64,000 nt of DNA from Ruminococcaceae bacterium UBA6353 (GCA_002437905.1 DJRT01000011.1:15548-79547), one strand, 5' to 3'. Positions 34,541 to 43,156 are shown, numbered from the stretch's first letter. A program made the numbers and translations. The notes: generated by a model from the letters alone, not told the origin.

Positions 34541-35731
34541 ATGAAGACAAGAGTTGCTGTACTGTTTGGCGGACACAGTGTGGAGCATGAGGTGTCCATC
34601 ATTTCCGGTATCCAGGCGCTGTGGGCGCTGGATCCGGCAAAATATGAGGCCTTTCCTGTGTATATCAGCAAGGATAACCGGTTTTATATCGGAGAAAATC
34701 TCGGCCAGGTGGAAAGCTACCGGGATATGAAGACCTGTCTGGCGGCAGCACAGCCGGTGCTGCCCGTGGCGGGGGACGGCTGTGTGGAGCTGATCCGCCA
34801 TCCGGCCAGAAAATTTGGCAACAATGTGCTGGCGGCCTTTGATGTGGCGGTGCCGGTGGTGCATGGCACCAATGTGGAGGACGGTACGCTGATGGGGCTG
34901 CTGGAGATGCTGAACATCCCTTACGCGGCCTGTGATGTGACCTCCTCTGCGCTGGGAATGGATAAGTTTGCGATGAAGGCCGTGCTGCGGCAGGCCGGTG
35001 TGCCGGTGCTGGAGGCACGGCAGTATACCGGCCGCGAGTATGCGGCCGATGGCGAACGGATTTTGGATGAGATCGAGCAGGTGTTTGGGTATCCGGTGAT
35101 CGTTAAGCCGGTCAACCTCGGTTCCTCCGTCGGCGTTTCCAAGGCCAGGGATCGGCAGAGCCTGCTGGACGCACTGGATCTGGCGGTCAGCTTTTCTCCC
35201 CGGGTGCTGGTGGAGCGGGCGGTGCCGCATCTGCGGGAGATCAACTGCGCCGTGCTGGGCGATGCGGACAGCGCCCGCCCCTCGGCGTGTGAGGAACCGC
35301 TGAATGCCGAGGGCATTCTGACCTTCGGCACTAAGTACCTTTCCGGCGGCAGCAAAAAAACCGGCGTTTCCGGCGGGATGACCGACCTGAAGCGTCGCTG
35401 CCCGGCCGAGCTGCCGGAGGGCATGACGGAGCAGGTGCAGGCGCTGGCGGTAAAGACCTTTCAGGCGCTCGGCTGCCTCGGTGTGGCGCGGATCGACTTT
35501 CTCAATGACCGCGAAAGCGGCGAACTGTGGGTGAATGAGATCAACACCATCCCCGGCTCACTGGCATTTTATCTTTGGCAGGAGGTGGGGGTCAGCTTTT
35601 CGCAGTTGATGGATGAGCTGGTGGCGCTGGCCTTTAAGCGGCAGCGGGAGCGGCAGAAGCTTACTTTCACCTATGAGAGCAACATCCTGGCGGGGGTCTC
35701 GCTGGGCGGCGCCAAGGGCGCAAAGCTGTAA
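34541..35731 (+). CDS. ddl: D-alanine-D-alanine ligase
   Basis: A 396-residue ATP-grasp ligase that joins two D-Ala. AVLFGGHSVEHEVSIISG near the N-terminus is the family signature, PVIVKPVNLGSSVGVSKA the ATP-grasp loop, and VARIDFLNDRES...WVNEINTIPGSLAFYLW holds metal-binding residues. It is slightly longer than typical Ddl (about 350-370) because of an insertion around 245-275. The gene lies 89 nt after the MurF-like ligase; a hairpin CCGCACA/TGTGCGG at 34459-34478 occurs in the gap. Together they would form the terminal dipeptide and attach it. Confidence 0.94.
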   Translation: MKTRVAVLFGGHSVEHEVSIISGIQALWALDPAKYEAFPVYISKDNRFYIGENLGQVESYRDMKTCLAAAQPVLPVAGDGCVELIRHPARKFGNNVLAAFDVAVPVVHGTNVEDGTLMGLLEMLNIPYAACDVTSSALGMDKFAMKAVLRQAGVPVLEARQYTGREYAADGERILDEIEQVFGYPVIVKPVNLGSSVGVSKARDRQSLLDALDLAVSFSPRVLVERAVPHLREINCAVLGDADSARPSACEEPLNAEGILTFGTKYLSGGSKKTGVSGGMTDLKRRCPAELPEGMTEQVQALAVKTFQALGCLGVARIDFLNDRESGELWVNEINTIPGSLAFYLWQEVGVSFSQLMDELVALAFKRQRERQKLTFTYESNILAGVSLGGAKGAKL

Positions 35732-35806
35732 CGGACAAAACGGGGAGCGGCTATGTCGTTTCAGAAATGGCTGTATCCCGATCACGCTGTTCAACAAACA
35801 ATAAAC

Positions 35807-35853
35807 AACACAACGGCATCGGCCTATAAGGCCGATGCCGTTGTGTTTCTTTT
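35807..35853. terminator. Bidirectional terminator
   Basis: Nineteen-bp perfect arms (35807-35825 with 35829-35847) around ATA, followed by a T-rich run; it lies between the convergent ddl and folT genes. Confidence 0.9.
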
Positions 35854-35874
35854 GTATAATTGAAATGTAAGCGT

Positions 35875-36600
35875 TTACAGCTTCGTGATATTGTGCGCGG
35901 CGATGAAATCGCGCAGGAAGAAGATGTAAAAGAGCACCAGTGCCACAGAGCACACGGTCAGCCCGGCGATCAGGAGCGCGTGCCGGACGGTCAGGCGTGG
36001 GGTGTCCTCGCGATCAACCAGGCCGAGGGAGCGCAGCGCCGGCATGGCAGCGCTGAATACAATGGCGATCACCGCCGCCTCCAGCGGAAAGACCACCAGA
36101 TTTTTGACAATGCGGGAAAGATTGATCAGGGAATAGGCCTTTTCTGCGCCGTAAAAAACGGTATAGCTCCACTTGATCATCAGACTGTTCAGCACAATAT
36201 TGGAAAACAGGTTCACGGTGAATTTGGCTGCCAGGATGCGGGGCACGGTGATCCGCTGCCGCCAGAAGAACAGACCGAACAGGAAGGAGCTGCTCATCTC
36301 AACCAGAATGAAGGGGAAGAAATACGGACCATTTGGGGCAATCAGGCAGCCGAGGGTGTCGCTGACGGCGCCCACGGCCAGCCCCACCACCGGCCCGTAG
36401 ACCAGACTGCCCAGCGAATTGACATAGCAGTCCAGCGTCAGGCTGACGCCGGCGGCCACCGGTATGCGGGCAAATTTGACCGCCACCCGCAGCGCAACGA
36501 TCAGGGCAGCAAAGACCAGCATATGCGTATTCCGCAGCATGGCGGCGGCCTGCCGCCAGTAGGCGGCGGTTAGAATAGGGGAACGGGCATTTTCGGACAT
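35875..36600 (-). CDS. folT: Folate ECF transporter S component
   Basis: A 241-residue membrane protein with six or so spans, matching the FolT S-component group. LVFAALIVALRVAVKF is the first core helix, and LGSLVYGPVVGLAVGAVSDTLG the conserved loop-helix region. S components bind the vitamin and dock onto a shared ECF energising module encoded elsewhere. AAAGGAGG lies 9 nt before the ATG at 36600 and can be hidden in a hairpin. The upstream tetrahydrofolate riboswitch identifies folate as the ligand. A longer frame upstream lies over the riboswitch and is rejected. Confidence 0.92.
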   Translation of the reverse strand: MSENARSPILTAAYWRQAAAMLRNTHMLVFAALIVALRVAVKFARIPVAAGVSLTLDCYVNSLGSLVYGPVVGLAVGAVSDTLGCLIAPNGPYFFPFILVEMSSSFLFGLFFWRQRITVPRILAAKFTVNLFSNIVLNSLMIKWSYTVFYGAEKAYSLINLSRIVKNLVVFPLEAAVIAIVFSAAMPALRSLGLVDREDTPRLTVRHALLIAGLTVCSVALVLFYIFFLRDFIAAHNITKL

Positions 36601-36607
36601 AGAAAAA

Positions 36608-36652
36608 CCTCCTTTGCGTAACAGAATGGCATAGAGCTGTAACGCAAGGAGG
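36608..36652 (-). promoter_or_regulatory. RBS-sequestering hairpin of folT
   Basis: CTGTAACGCAAGGAGG (36637-36652) and CCTCCTTTGCGTAACAG (36608-36624) are complementary, so on the minus strand the folT Shine-Dalgarno can be paired. A short U-run follows, so it may also act as a terminator. Confidence 0.75.
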
Positions 36653-36677
36653 CGGAAAGCTTCGTATTGCGGGTCGT

Positions 36678-36798
36678 TTACAGCGGGATGCAGCAGACAG
36701 ACCGCAGGATACTCCATTCGTCCGGCTGACAACTCCCCGTTCAGCCGGCACTGGGCGCGCAGTTTGCTGCGCGCGGCGCCTGTCAACTTACTCTGTAA
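36678..36798 (-). promoter_or_regulatory. Tetrahydrofolate (THF, class I) riboswitch
   Basis: On the minus strand TTACAG...CTGTAA closes P1; GACAG/CTGTC and CCGC/GCGG form P2; P3 carries the conserved GAACGGGGAGTTGTC and ACGAA blocks; the end has GCGGT...CTGCATCCCGC, matching the THF-I 3' consensus. An additional GC hairpin (36755-36774) sits between P2 and P3. It precedes folT. Confidence 0.85.
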
Positions 36799-36803
36799 GC
36801 AGT

Positions 36804-36832
36804 AGCATAGCACAAATGACGGCGGATGTAAA
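36804..36832 (-). promoter_or_regulatory. Sigma-A promoter of folT
   Basis: On the minus strand TTTACA (36827-36832) and TATGCT (36804-36809) are 17 bp apart with an extended -10 TGC, immediately before the riboswitch. Confidence 0.72.
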
Positions 36833-36875
36833 GCCCCTTCCGGGAAACTCTGCACGCGATTGCCCAGGGATCGCC

Positions 36876-37697
36876 TTAAATATCCGGCTGCAGGCACAGC
36901 ACTTCCTCAATCATGGCCGCCTGCTGGGGGGAGAGCACCGCGGCGCCCTCCGGCAGCGTCACGCTGTGCCGGTAGTGCGCCAGGTATTCCACATTGCCAT
37001 TGGTGCCGTGGATGGGGGAAACGGTCAGCCCCAGCAGGGTCAGCCCATTTTCGGCGGCAGCGGTGAAGATGTCTGTCAGCAGCGGCGGCAGATCGGCTGC
37101 CGGATCGCGCAGGATGCCGTTTTTGCCCAGCTGCTTCGGCTTGGCTTCAAACTGCGGCTTGATGAGGGTGATCAGCTCACCGCCGTCTTTGAGAATGGTG
37201 TGGATGGCCGGAAAGATCTTCTTCAGAGAGATAAAGGAGACATCCACCGTGACCATGTCGCAGATGGTTCCGCCAAGCTGCTCCGGGGTCAGGCGGCGGG
37301 CGTTGGTGCGCTCCAGCACGGTCACACGGCTGTCCTCGCGCAGCTCCCACGCCAGAATACCGTAGGCCACATCCACCGAGAACACATGGGCGGCGCCGTT
37401 CTGCAGCAGACAATCGGTAAAGCCGCCGTTGCTGGCGCCGATATCGCACACTGTGCAGCCGGCAGGATCCACTGCAAAGCAGGCCAGCGCCTTTTCCAGC
37501 TTGTAGCCGGAGCGGCTGGCGTATTTGCGGGATTTTTCCTTCATGGTCAGCACGGTATCGGCCGGCACGGCGGTGCCGGGCTTGTCCGCCGGCACGGCGC
37601 CGATGTAGATGCGTCCCTCCATGATCAGGGCGGCGGCGGTGGCCGGGTCGAGCTGCAGCTGGCGGGCGGCCAGTTCATCAAGGCGTACAGTATCCAT
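36876..37697 (-). CDS. tlyA: TlyA family rRNA 2'-O-methyltransferase (hemolysin A-like)
   Basis: A 273-residue two-domain protein. The first 60 residues form an S4 RNA-binding domain (LDELAARQLQLDPATAAALI, then VLTMKEKSRKYASRSGYKL), followed by an FtsJ-like Rossmann methyltransferase with CDIGASNGGFTDCLLQ as the SAM-binding loop and VTVDVSFISLKK further on. TlyA proteins methylate 2'-OH of cytidines in 16S and/or 23S rRNA. It lies 26 nt after the DUF2156 gene as the last gene of a minus-strand operon. Confidence 0.93.
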   Translation of the reverse strand: MDTVRLDELAARQLQLDPATAAALIMEGRIYIGAVPADKPGTAVPADTVLTMKEKSRKYASRSGYKLEKALACFAVDPAGCTVCDIGASNGGFTDCLLQNGAAHVFSVDVAYGILAWELREDSRVTVLERTNARRLTPEQLGGTICDMVTVDVSFISLKKIFPAIHTILKDGGELITLIKPQFEAKPKQLGKNGILRDPAADLPPLLTDIFTAAAENGLTLLGLTVSPIHGTNGNVEYLAHYRHSVTLPEGAAVLSPQQAAMIEEVLCLQPDI

Positions 37698-37723
37698 GGC
37701 AAAAGAAACTCCTTATTACGGTA

Positions 37724-38647
37724 TCAGAGGGCATCGCAGGGAACAGTGACGGTGCATTTCTCCAGCAGGGCACAGGGATGATAGGCCAGCTTGGAATGGC
37801 GCAGACCCTCGCTGCCGGCATCATCCTGCCGGTTGATATACTCCACGCCGGGGGCGGCACTGTGTGCGGCAAATTCCCGCACCATCATGGGATAGATGCC
37901 GGGGTAGGCGGTATCGGCCTTTTCCACATGCACATGCAGCGTGTCGCCGAGAATCTCGCCGACGGAAAAGGCCGCCAACTGCCCGTCAACCAGCAGCAGC
38001 CCGCCGAGAATGCGGGGGGCAGGCAGAGCCTCCGGCTGCGGCGGTGCCAGCAGGGCAAGCAGGCGCGGCAGCGCCTCTTCCTCGGCCTGTTCGGCGGCGG
38101 ACAGGCCGCCATCGGCTGCCCGGCGGGCGTTGAAATCCCGCAGGAAGGCCTCCACTGTCGGTGCATCGGCTGGGGTCATCGGCCGGTACTGCCAATCGGG
38201 GCAGGCGGCGGTAAAGCGATGCAGATGGTTGCGCTGGGGGCTGTACCGCCGGCCGGCAAAGCTGCTGAGATCGGTATAGCGGTAAAGATAGTCCCAGGCG
38301 TCGCGGTGGGTGGTAACGATCGCCTGTGGCCAGCGGGCGGCCAGGGTGGCGGCCTCTTCCGGTGTGACCGGGGAAAACCGCAGCGGCTGCCCGGCTGCCC
38401 GGCTGTGGGCCGCCAGAGAATCGAGTGCAGCGGACACATCGCCGCCGGTGGGGTAGCTGAAGCAATCGCCCTCGCCATAGTGGCCAACGAGGGAAAAACA
38501 GCCATCGGTCAGGGTGTAGCGATAGCGGTAATAGGGCTGCCACAGGCAGACAACGCCAGCCGTCCAGTCGCAGAACCGGTCACGGCGGGCGGCAAAAAAG
38601 GGCAGCACTTCGGATATGGCGGCGGGGGTGAGGGGAGTCAGCTGCAA
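37724..38647 (-). CDS. DUF2156 (phosphatidylglycerol lysyltransferase-like) protein
   Basis: A 307-residue soluble protein with two GNAT-like folds as in the C-terminal domain of MprF. RYTDLSSFAGRRYSPQRN corresponds to the family's conserved phenylalanine-arginine segment and EYINRQDDAGSEGLRHSK to its Asn-Arg-Glu-Asp...Gly-Leu-Arg-Lys-Ser-Lys end. Stand-alone members lack the membrane domain and their acceptor is unknown. Its start overlaps the end of the YdbT-like gene by 10 nt, so the two are coupled. Confidence 0.85.
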   Translation of the reverse strand: MQLTPLTPAAISEVLPFFAARRDRFCDWTAGVVCLWQPYYRYRYTLTDGCFSLVGHYGEGDCFSYPTGGDVSAALDSLAAHSRAAGQPLRFSPVTPEEAATLAARWPQAIVTTHRDAWDYLYRYTDLSSFAGRRYSPQRNHLHRFTAACPDWQYRPMTPADAPTVEAFLRDFNARRAADGGLSAAEQAEEEALPRLLALLAPPQPEALPAPRILGGLLLVDGQLAAFSVGEILGDTLHVHVEKADTAYPGIYPMMVREFAAHSAAPGVEYINRQDDAGSEGLRHSKLAYHPCALLEKCTVTVPCDAL

Positions 38648-40128
38648 GGTGATACGGTCCTTTCTGTCTGGTCGGCGCGCGGCAGGTCGGCAAACATGGC
38701 CTCAGCCGCGGCCAGCGGGATGTTCTTAATGCGGTGATATTGGTGCGCCTCGCCATAGGTATACACCAGCACATCGCAATTATGCGCCAGCACCTGGAAG
38801 AAGGTCTGCTTGAGGTCGTAGGCGACGATCTTATCCTCCGGCACCAGCACGGTGTGGAAGGTATACAGGCGGGAATATCGCAGGGTGAAGAAGCCCTCCC
38901 TGCGGGTCAGCCCGGCGGTGAAGCGGTCGATGGTTTTCAGCAGCAGCTGCCATGCACAGGGAATATAGGCGATGAAGGTCAGATAATAGATCAGCTCACT
39001 CCACTGTGGGAAAAAGTCCTGCAGATAGCCGGAAGCGGGGTACAGCAGGATCATGGCCCACAGGGGATAGAAGATATAGCGGTAGATGGATAGCGGTGCC
39101 GCCTTCAGGGTGATGCGGTGGCGGTGATATTCCGGCAGCAGACGGTGTACCTCTTTTTGTGAGGTATTGACTGGCGAAACCGGCACCAGTACCGCCATGG
39201 TATTGGTATCCTTGCCGTAGCCAATGCAGTTGATAAACACCATATGCAGCCGCAGAAACTTGCTGAGCAGGCTCTGCCGATAGTCCACATAATTGATGGA
39301 ATGGGCGGTGCAGATATAATCCCGGCGGATGAACAGGCCGGTGCGGATAGAAAGCACACTGCCCTGCCGGGTCACGCGGAATGGCAGCAGCCGCAGTAGA
39401 TTGCGCATGGCGGCTATTGCCCAGCCGCACAGCAGCACCAGGGCGATGATAGCGGCGGTGCGGGGGATGATGGTGACATACAGCGTCACATAATCCGCCA
39501 TGGTCTCCAGATCACCGAGCAGCTGCTCACGGAAGGTCTCGCTGAGCTGGCGGCCGGTCTGCCGCAGGGCGGTGGCCAGCAGGAAAATGCCGCTGAAGGA
39601 ATTGGACATGAACAGCGACAGCAGCGCCACATGATACCACTTCGGCTGGAAGCGGTGGTGTGGCTTGCGGCCGGTGGGGCGGCGGTGGAGCAGCAGCTCC
39701 CGCGCCCATTTTTCGCCCACCGTCAGGCGGAAGTCCGCATGACGGCTGCTGCCGGCGTCGGTGTCAATGGCGATCTGCACGGCGCCCAGCGGGCGCAGAT
39801 AAAACGGGCGTTCCACCGTCAGGGTGACCACATGCCGGCGGGGGATCACACTTTCCCGCTGCACGAATACCCCGCGGCGGATGATAAAGCCGTCCTCATC
39901 AAAGGCATAGGTGTGGAACTGCCATTCCAGAAAGGAGATCAGCAGCAGCGCCAACAGGGTGAGCAGGTCGATCCACGCGCCACGCACCCAGTTGTACAGT
40001 CCCTCCGGGGTGCGGATATACCGCAGGCCGCGTGCCAGCGGCACCAGCAGCAGGAAAAGATACCGGTAGGTATAGCGCAGCATGGCAATGGGGTGCTGCC
40101 GGCGGTACGCGGTGCCGGCGCGGCTCAT
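38638..40128 (-). CDS. YdbT-like membrane protein with bacterial PH domains
   Basis: A 496-residue protein with about six spans and bPH2 (DUF304) domains following membrane pairs; the first reads FDEDGFIIRRGVFVQRESVIPRRHVV and the later FFTLRYSRLYTFHTVLVPEDK. The ATG at 40128 overlaps the stop of the YdbS-like gene (ATGA). The YdbS/YdbT pair in Bacillus is known for a role in resistance to class II bacteriocin-like peptides; the function here is inferred from this pairing. It ends overlapping the DUF2156 gene. Confidence 0.87.
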   Translation of the reverse strand: MSRAGTAYRRQHPIAMLRYTYRYLFLLLVPLARGLRYIRTPEGLYNWVRGAWIDLLTLLALLLISFLEWQFHTYAFDEDGFIIRRGVFVQRESVIPRRHVVTLTVERPFYLRPLGAVQIAIDTDAGSSRHADFRLTVGEKWARELLLHRRPTGRKPHHRFQPKWYHVALLSLFMSNSFSGIFLLATALRQTGRQLSETFREQLLGDLETMADYVTLYVTIIPRTAAIIALVLLCGWAIAAMRNLLRLLPFRVTRQGSVLSIRTGLFIRRDYICTAHSINYVDYRQSLLSKFLRLHMVFINCIGYGKDTNTMAVLVPVSPVNTSQKEVHRLLPEYHRHRITLKAAPLSIYRYIFYPLWAMILLYPASGYLQDFFPQWSELIYYLTFIAYIPCAWQLLLKTIDRFTAGLTRREGFFTLRYSRLYTFHTVLVPEDKIVAYDLKQTFFQVLAHNCDVLVYTYGEAHQYHRIKNIPLAAAEAMFADLPRADQTERTVSPCS

Positions 40129-40586
40129 GGCTCGGCCTCCGGCGGGGTGCTGCTGGCCAGCAGGCGGTGGCTCCATGCCTCGGCATCGGCCGCCGGCACA
40201 CCCTCCACCAGCACCCAGCCGCCGGCGGCGGAAAAGACGACAAAAGCCAGCCCGAACAGGCGCTCCAGCGGGCCGCGGATGACCGTGATGTGCCGCACGC
40301 CGGAGAGCGGCAGTGTGTGGTGGCTGACAAAATAGACACCGCTGATGACCGTGACGGCCTGCTCACTGACAAGGTAGCGTGCCCGGCGGTAGCGCAGGGG
40401 GATGTACACCGTCAGCAGCAGAAGCAGCAGCACTATCCAAAGCCCGGTGAAAAGCCAGACGACAAGGCGCGGGATAAAGGAGAGGCGGAACAGCACAACG
40501 CTCAGGGCAGCGGGCACAAGGGCGACGACCAGGGCCGCCACGGCCCAGCTCAGCCGTACACGGCTGTCGGGACGCTGATAGGTCAC
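40125..40586 (-). CDS. YdbS-like PH-domain membrane protein
   Basis: A 153-residue protein with two spans (about 12-55) and one bPH2 domain (about 65-145, ARYLVSEQAVTVISGVYF). The GTG at 40584-40586 has AAGGAGG 7 nt upstream and lies about 25 nt after the predicted transcript start; earlier in-frame ATGs are upstream of or within the promoter and are rejected. It is the first gene of the ydbS-ydbT-DUF2156-tlyA operon. It probably forms a complex with the YdbT-like protein. Confidence 0.85.
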   Translation of the reverse strand: MTYQRPDSRVRLSWAVAALVVALVPAALSVVLFRLSFIPRLVVWLFTGLWIVLLLLLLTVYIPLRYRRARYLVSEQAVTVISGVYFVSHHTLPLSGVRHITVIRGPLERLFGLAFVVFSAAGGWVLVEGVPAADAEAWSHRLLASSTPPEAEP

Positions 40587-40617
40587 GGGGATACCTCCTT
40601 GCTGCGATCTGTCCATC

Positions 40618-40646
40618 ATAGTAGCATATTTCCGGCAAAATGTAAA
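40618..40646 (-). promoter_or_regulatory. Sigma-A promoter of ydbS-ydbT operon
   Basis: On the minus strand TTTACA (40641-40646) and TACTAT (40618-40623) are 17 bp apart with an extended -10 TGC. Confidence 0.72.
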
Positions 40647-40706
40647 GCCTTGCCGCACAGGAGCAGCGGGAAAAGTCCCTTGTCCTTATTTTTTTGCGCC
40701 CCGCTT

Positions 40707-40741
40707 TTCGACAGGATACGGCGGGCCGGCGGGACTATAAT
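40707..40741 (+). promoter_or_regulatory. Spo0A-type promoter of spoIIGA-sigE
   Basis: TATAAT (40736-40741) lacks a -35 element at 17 bp. Instead TTCGACA (40707-40713), the complement of the Spo0A box core TGTCGAA, lies 22 bp upstream, as in Bacillus spoIIG, where phosphorylated Spo0A binds over a displaced -35 region. Confidence 0.72.
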
Positions 40742-40791
40742 AGGATGGTAGGCTGCGGCGCTGCCTGAATGAGAGAAAAAGAGTGAGAGCC

Positions 40792-41649
40792 ATGATTCTA
40801 TATGTGGATATTCTGCTGGCGGTGAACTGGTGGATCGACTACCTGCTGCTGCTTGGCGTGCAGCGGCTGACTGGGGCAGAGAGCCGGCGCTGGCGCCTGC
40901 CGCTGGGGGCGCTGGTCGGGGCGGCGGCCGCGCTGACGGTGTTCCTGCCGCCGCTGCCGACGGTGCTTTCCCTGCTGGTGAAGCTGCCGGCTGCTGCCGC
41001 CATGGTGCTGATCGGATTTTGCTGGGCGGGGCGGCGGGCGTTCGTGCGCCGGCTGCTGTGGCTCTTTTCCCTCTCGGCGGCGCTGGCGGGGGTGTGCGGG
41101 GCGCTGTACTTTTTCGTGGCGCCGGCCGGCTTTTATGTTTTTAACGGGGTGGTCTATTACAGCGTGCCGCCGCTGCTGCTGGTGGGGCTGACGGTGCTGT
41201 GCTATGCTGCGCTGTGGCTGGTGGAGCGGGTGCTGCGCCGGCGGGCGCCGGTGCAGCACAGCTTTACGGTTACGGTATACCGGGAGGGGCAGGCGGCAAC
41301 CCTGTCCTGCCTGTATGACAGCGGCAATCATCTGACGGAGCCCTTCTCCGGCCGGCCGGTGCTGGTGGCGGAGCGGGCGGCGCTGGCTGCGCTGGGACAG
41401 CTGCCGCAGGGGGCAGAGCAGCTATCCCGTGCCGGCCCCGGCTGGCGGCTGATCCCCTTTGAAAGTCTCGGCGGCGAGGGGGTGCTGCCGGCCTTTCTGC
41501 CCCAGCGGATCACAGTGCGCCGGGCGGGAAAGGAGCAGCCGCTGCCGCCCTGCTATGTGGCGGTGTGTGAACGGCTGGGGCGTGGTGAGTACCGGGGGCT
41601 GCTGGGCAGCGCCCTGGCGGAAGAACTGACAGGAGGCAAATGTATATGA
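40792..41649 (+). CDS. spoIIGA: SpoIIGA, pro-sigma-E processing peptidase
   Basis: A 285-residue membrane protease that cleaves the pro-peptide of sigma-E in the mother cell. Five spans fill about residues 1-150, and the cytosolic half has an aspartic-protease-like motif [17 protein letters not shown] with the catalytic Asp near 180. The ATG at 40792 ([13 protein letters not shown]) aligns with the Bacillus start; a GTG 9 nt earlier is an alternative. It overlaps the sigE start (ATGA), and transcription is probably Spo0A-controlled. Length is close to the family's 300 or so. Confidence 0.93.
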   Translation: MILYVDILLAVNWWIDYLLLLGVQRLTGAESRRWRLPLGALVGAAAALTVFLPPLPTVLSLLVKLPAAAAMVLIGFCWAGRRAFVRRLLWLFSLSAALAGVCGALYFFVAPAGFYVFNGVVYYSVPPLLLVGLTVLCYAALWLVERVLRRRAPVQHSFTVTVYREGQAATLSCLYDSGNHLTEPFSGRPVLVAERAALAALGQLPQGAEQLSRAGPGWRLIPFESLGGEGVLPAFLPQRITVRRAGKEQPLPPCYVAVCERLGRGEYRGLLGSALAEELTGGKCI

Positions 41650-42362
41650 AACGCATTCTACATACCCTGTGGCAGTGGCTGCGGCGGCTTTTTGCCGATT
41701 CTTTTGCGGAACCGGTGCATTATATCAACGGCACCGAGGTGCTGCCGCCGCCGCTTTCGGCCGAGGAGGAGCGGGAAATGCTGCACCGGCTGGAGGCGGG
41801 CGACAGCGCGGCACGGGATATCCTGATCACCCGCAACCTGCGGCTGGTGGTGTACATTGCCCGCAAGTTTGAAAGCTCCGGCGTCGGCATTGAGGATCTG
41901 ATCTCCATCGGCACCATAGGGCTGATCAAGGCTGTGCGCACCTTCTGCCCCAGCCGGAATATCAAGCTGGCGACCTATTCCTCCCGCTGCATTGAAAACG
42001 AGATCCTGATGTATCTGCGCAAGAATGCGCAGAAGCGCAATGAAATCTCCATTGATGAGCCGCTGAATGTGGACTGGGACGGCAATGAGCTGCTGCTGTC
42101 GGATATTCTCGGCAGCGATCCGGACCTGGTCAGCCGCGATCTGGAGCAGCAGGCGGAGCGTGGCCAGCTGATGGCGTGCGTCAGCCGGCTTTCACCGCGA
42201 GAGCAGCGGATTATGCGGCTGCGTTTTGGCATCTGCGGCGAGAAGGAGCACACCCAAAAGGAGGTGGCGGATATGCTGGGTATTTCACAATCCTATATAT
42301 CCCGGCTGGAAAAACGGATCATCCGCCGCCTGCGGGAGGAGATGGAGCGCGCGCAGGGATAA
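41646..42362 (+). CDS. sigE: RNA polymerase sigma-E factor (sporulation)
   Basis: A 238-residue sigma factor that directs early mother-cell gene expression. The hydrophobic/basic N-terminus ([19 protein letters not shown]) is the pro-sequence, removed by SpoIIGA. Region 2 shows [20 protein letters not shown] and [15 protein letters not shown], and region 4 ends with [18 protein letters not shown]. The ATG at 41646 is 9 nt from AGGAGG; an ATG 6 nt earlier is only 3 nt away. No sigG follows, unlike in many spore-formers; a weak hairpin terminator is next. Confidence 0.95.
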   Translation: MKRILHTLWQWLRRLFADSFAEPVHYINGTEVLPPPLSAEEEREMLHRLEAGDSAARDILITRNLRLVVYIARKFESSGVGIEDLISIGTIGLIKAVRTFCPSRNIKLATYSSRCIENEILMYLRKNAQKRNEISIDEPLNVDWDGNELLLSDILGSDPDLVSRDLEQQAERGQLMACVSRLSPREQRIMRLRFGICGEKEHTQKEVADMLGISQSYISRLEKRIIRRLREEMERAQG

Positions 42363-42366
42363 AGCA

Positions 42367-42391
42367 ACAGCCCGGGGGTTTCCCGGGCTGT
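42367..42391 (+). terminator. Weak terminator of sigE
   Basis: ACAGCCCGGG (42367-42376) pairs with CCCGGGCTGT (42382-42391); the following TCTGTGTTACTTT is only moderately T-rich. Confidence 0.6.
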
Positions 42392-42396
42392 CTGTG

Positions 42397-42711
42397 TTAC
42401 TTTCTATTGGGGGGCTGACCGGCCCGGTTGGCGGCATAGAACTCATTGATCAGCGTATGCAGCAGCGCGATCTGGCTGTCGCTCAGGCCGTCCACCGGGA
42501 TGGTTTTTTCTGCCTGCAGACCGAGCAGATAGTCGGTGGAAACATGAAATTCCCGGGCATATTTGATCAGCATATCCAGGCTGACCGGACGCGCATCCGT
42601 CTCGTAGGCGGAGATGATGGATTTCTTGACCCACAGCCGTTCGGCCAGCTGGGCCTGTGTCAGATTTTTGGATAGGCGAAGCTCCTTGGCGATTTCGGAG
42701 AAGTCCCGCAT
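42397..42711 (-). CDS. XRE-family HTH regulator
   Basis: A 104-residue DNA-binding protein. The Cro/C1-type HTH occupies about residues 5-60 (KNLTQAQLAERLWVKKSIIS and LDMLIKYAREFHVSTDYLLG). The tail is helical and ends in a Pro/Asn/Arg segment. AAAGGAGGG precedes the ATG at 42711. It is convergent with sigE and divergent from a small membrane-protein gene, which has a promoter about 75 bp away and may be its target. Confidence 0.87.
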   Translation of the reverse strand: MRDFSEIAKELRLSKNLTQAQLAERLWVKKSIISAYETDARPVSLDMLIKYAREFHVSTDYLLGLQAEKTIPVDGLSDSQIALLHTLINEFYAANRAGQPPNRK

Positions 42712-42784
42712 TTTGTGCCCTCCTTTCCACAAGTACAACAGTATTATCATAGCAATGAGAATTGATAATTCGTGGAATTTTGTA

Positions 42785-42813
42785 TTGACATCTGTGGAAA
42801 GTGATGGTACTAT
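42785..42813 (+). promoter_or_regulatory. Sigma-A promoter of small membrane gene
   Basis: TTGACA (42785-42790) and TACTAT (42808-42813) are 17 bp apart. Confidence 0.75.
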
Positions 42814-42829
42814 GCCATTGACGGACAGG

Positions 42830-43108
42830 ATGTGGCGGAAAAAGGGGGGAGCAGAAACGGACGGATATGAGATCAGTATATGCCTATGGTGGCTGCTCGC
42901 CCTGGCAGCCTTGGCGGGTGCCCTGGCGGCCCCGCTGGCGCTGATCCCGGCCAGGCTTGCATGGAAGAAGGGACACGATTTCGGGCTGTGGTGGGTCTAT
43001 GGCTGGGTGCTGTTTCCGGTGGCGATGATCCATGTCCTGCTGCTGCCGAAAAAAGAAAAGCCGGCACTGCCATGGGCGGCACCGGCGGATAAGGATACAT
43101 GGGAGTGA
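42830..43108 (+). CDS. Small membrane protein, unknown function
   Basis: A 92-residue protein with one clear span (about 18-42, LWWLLALAALAGALAAPLAL) and a second near 55-72, ending with a Pro/Ala/Lys tail. The start is uncertain: the ATG at 42830 lies about 10 nt after the predicted transcript start and has no separate ribosome-binding site, while AAAAAGGGGGG downstream has no in-frame ATG or GTG. Frame choice is supported by the hydrophobic profile. It is divergent from an XRE regulator. Function unknown. Confidence 0.5.
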   Translation: MWRKKGGAETDGYEISICLWWLLALAALAGALAAPLALIPARLAWKKGHDFGLWWVYGWVLFPVAMIHVLLLPKKEKPALPWAAPADKDTWE

Positions 43109-43156
43109 CCGGGGGACGCGCCGGATTGGCGGCGGTCTCATCGGGAATAAAAAAGC

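Noticed and set aside
35754..35864. A 36-codon frame starting MSFQKWLYPD after ddl, with GGGGAG upstream
   Set aside because: It reads through the strong ddl-folT terminator, so its 3' half is palindromic DNA. It could be a gene remnant but not an intact gene.
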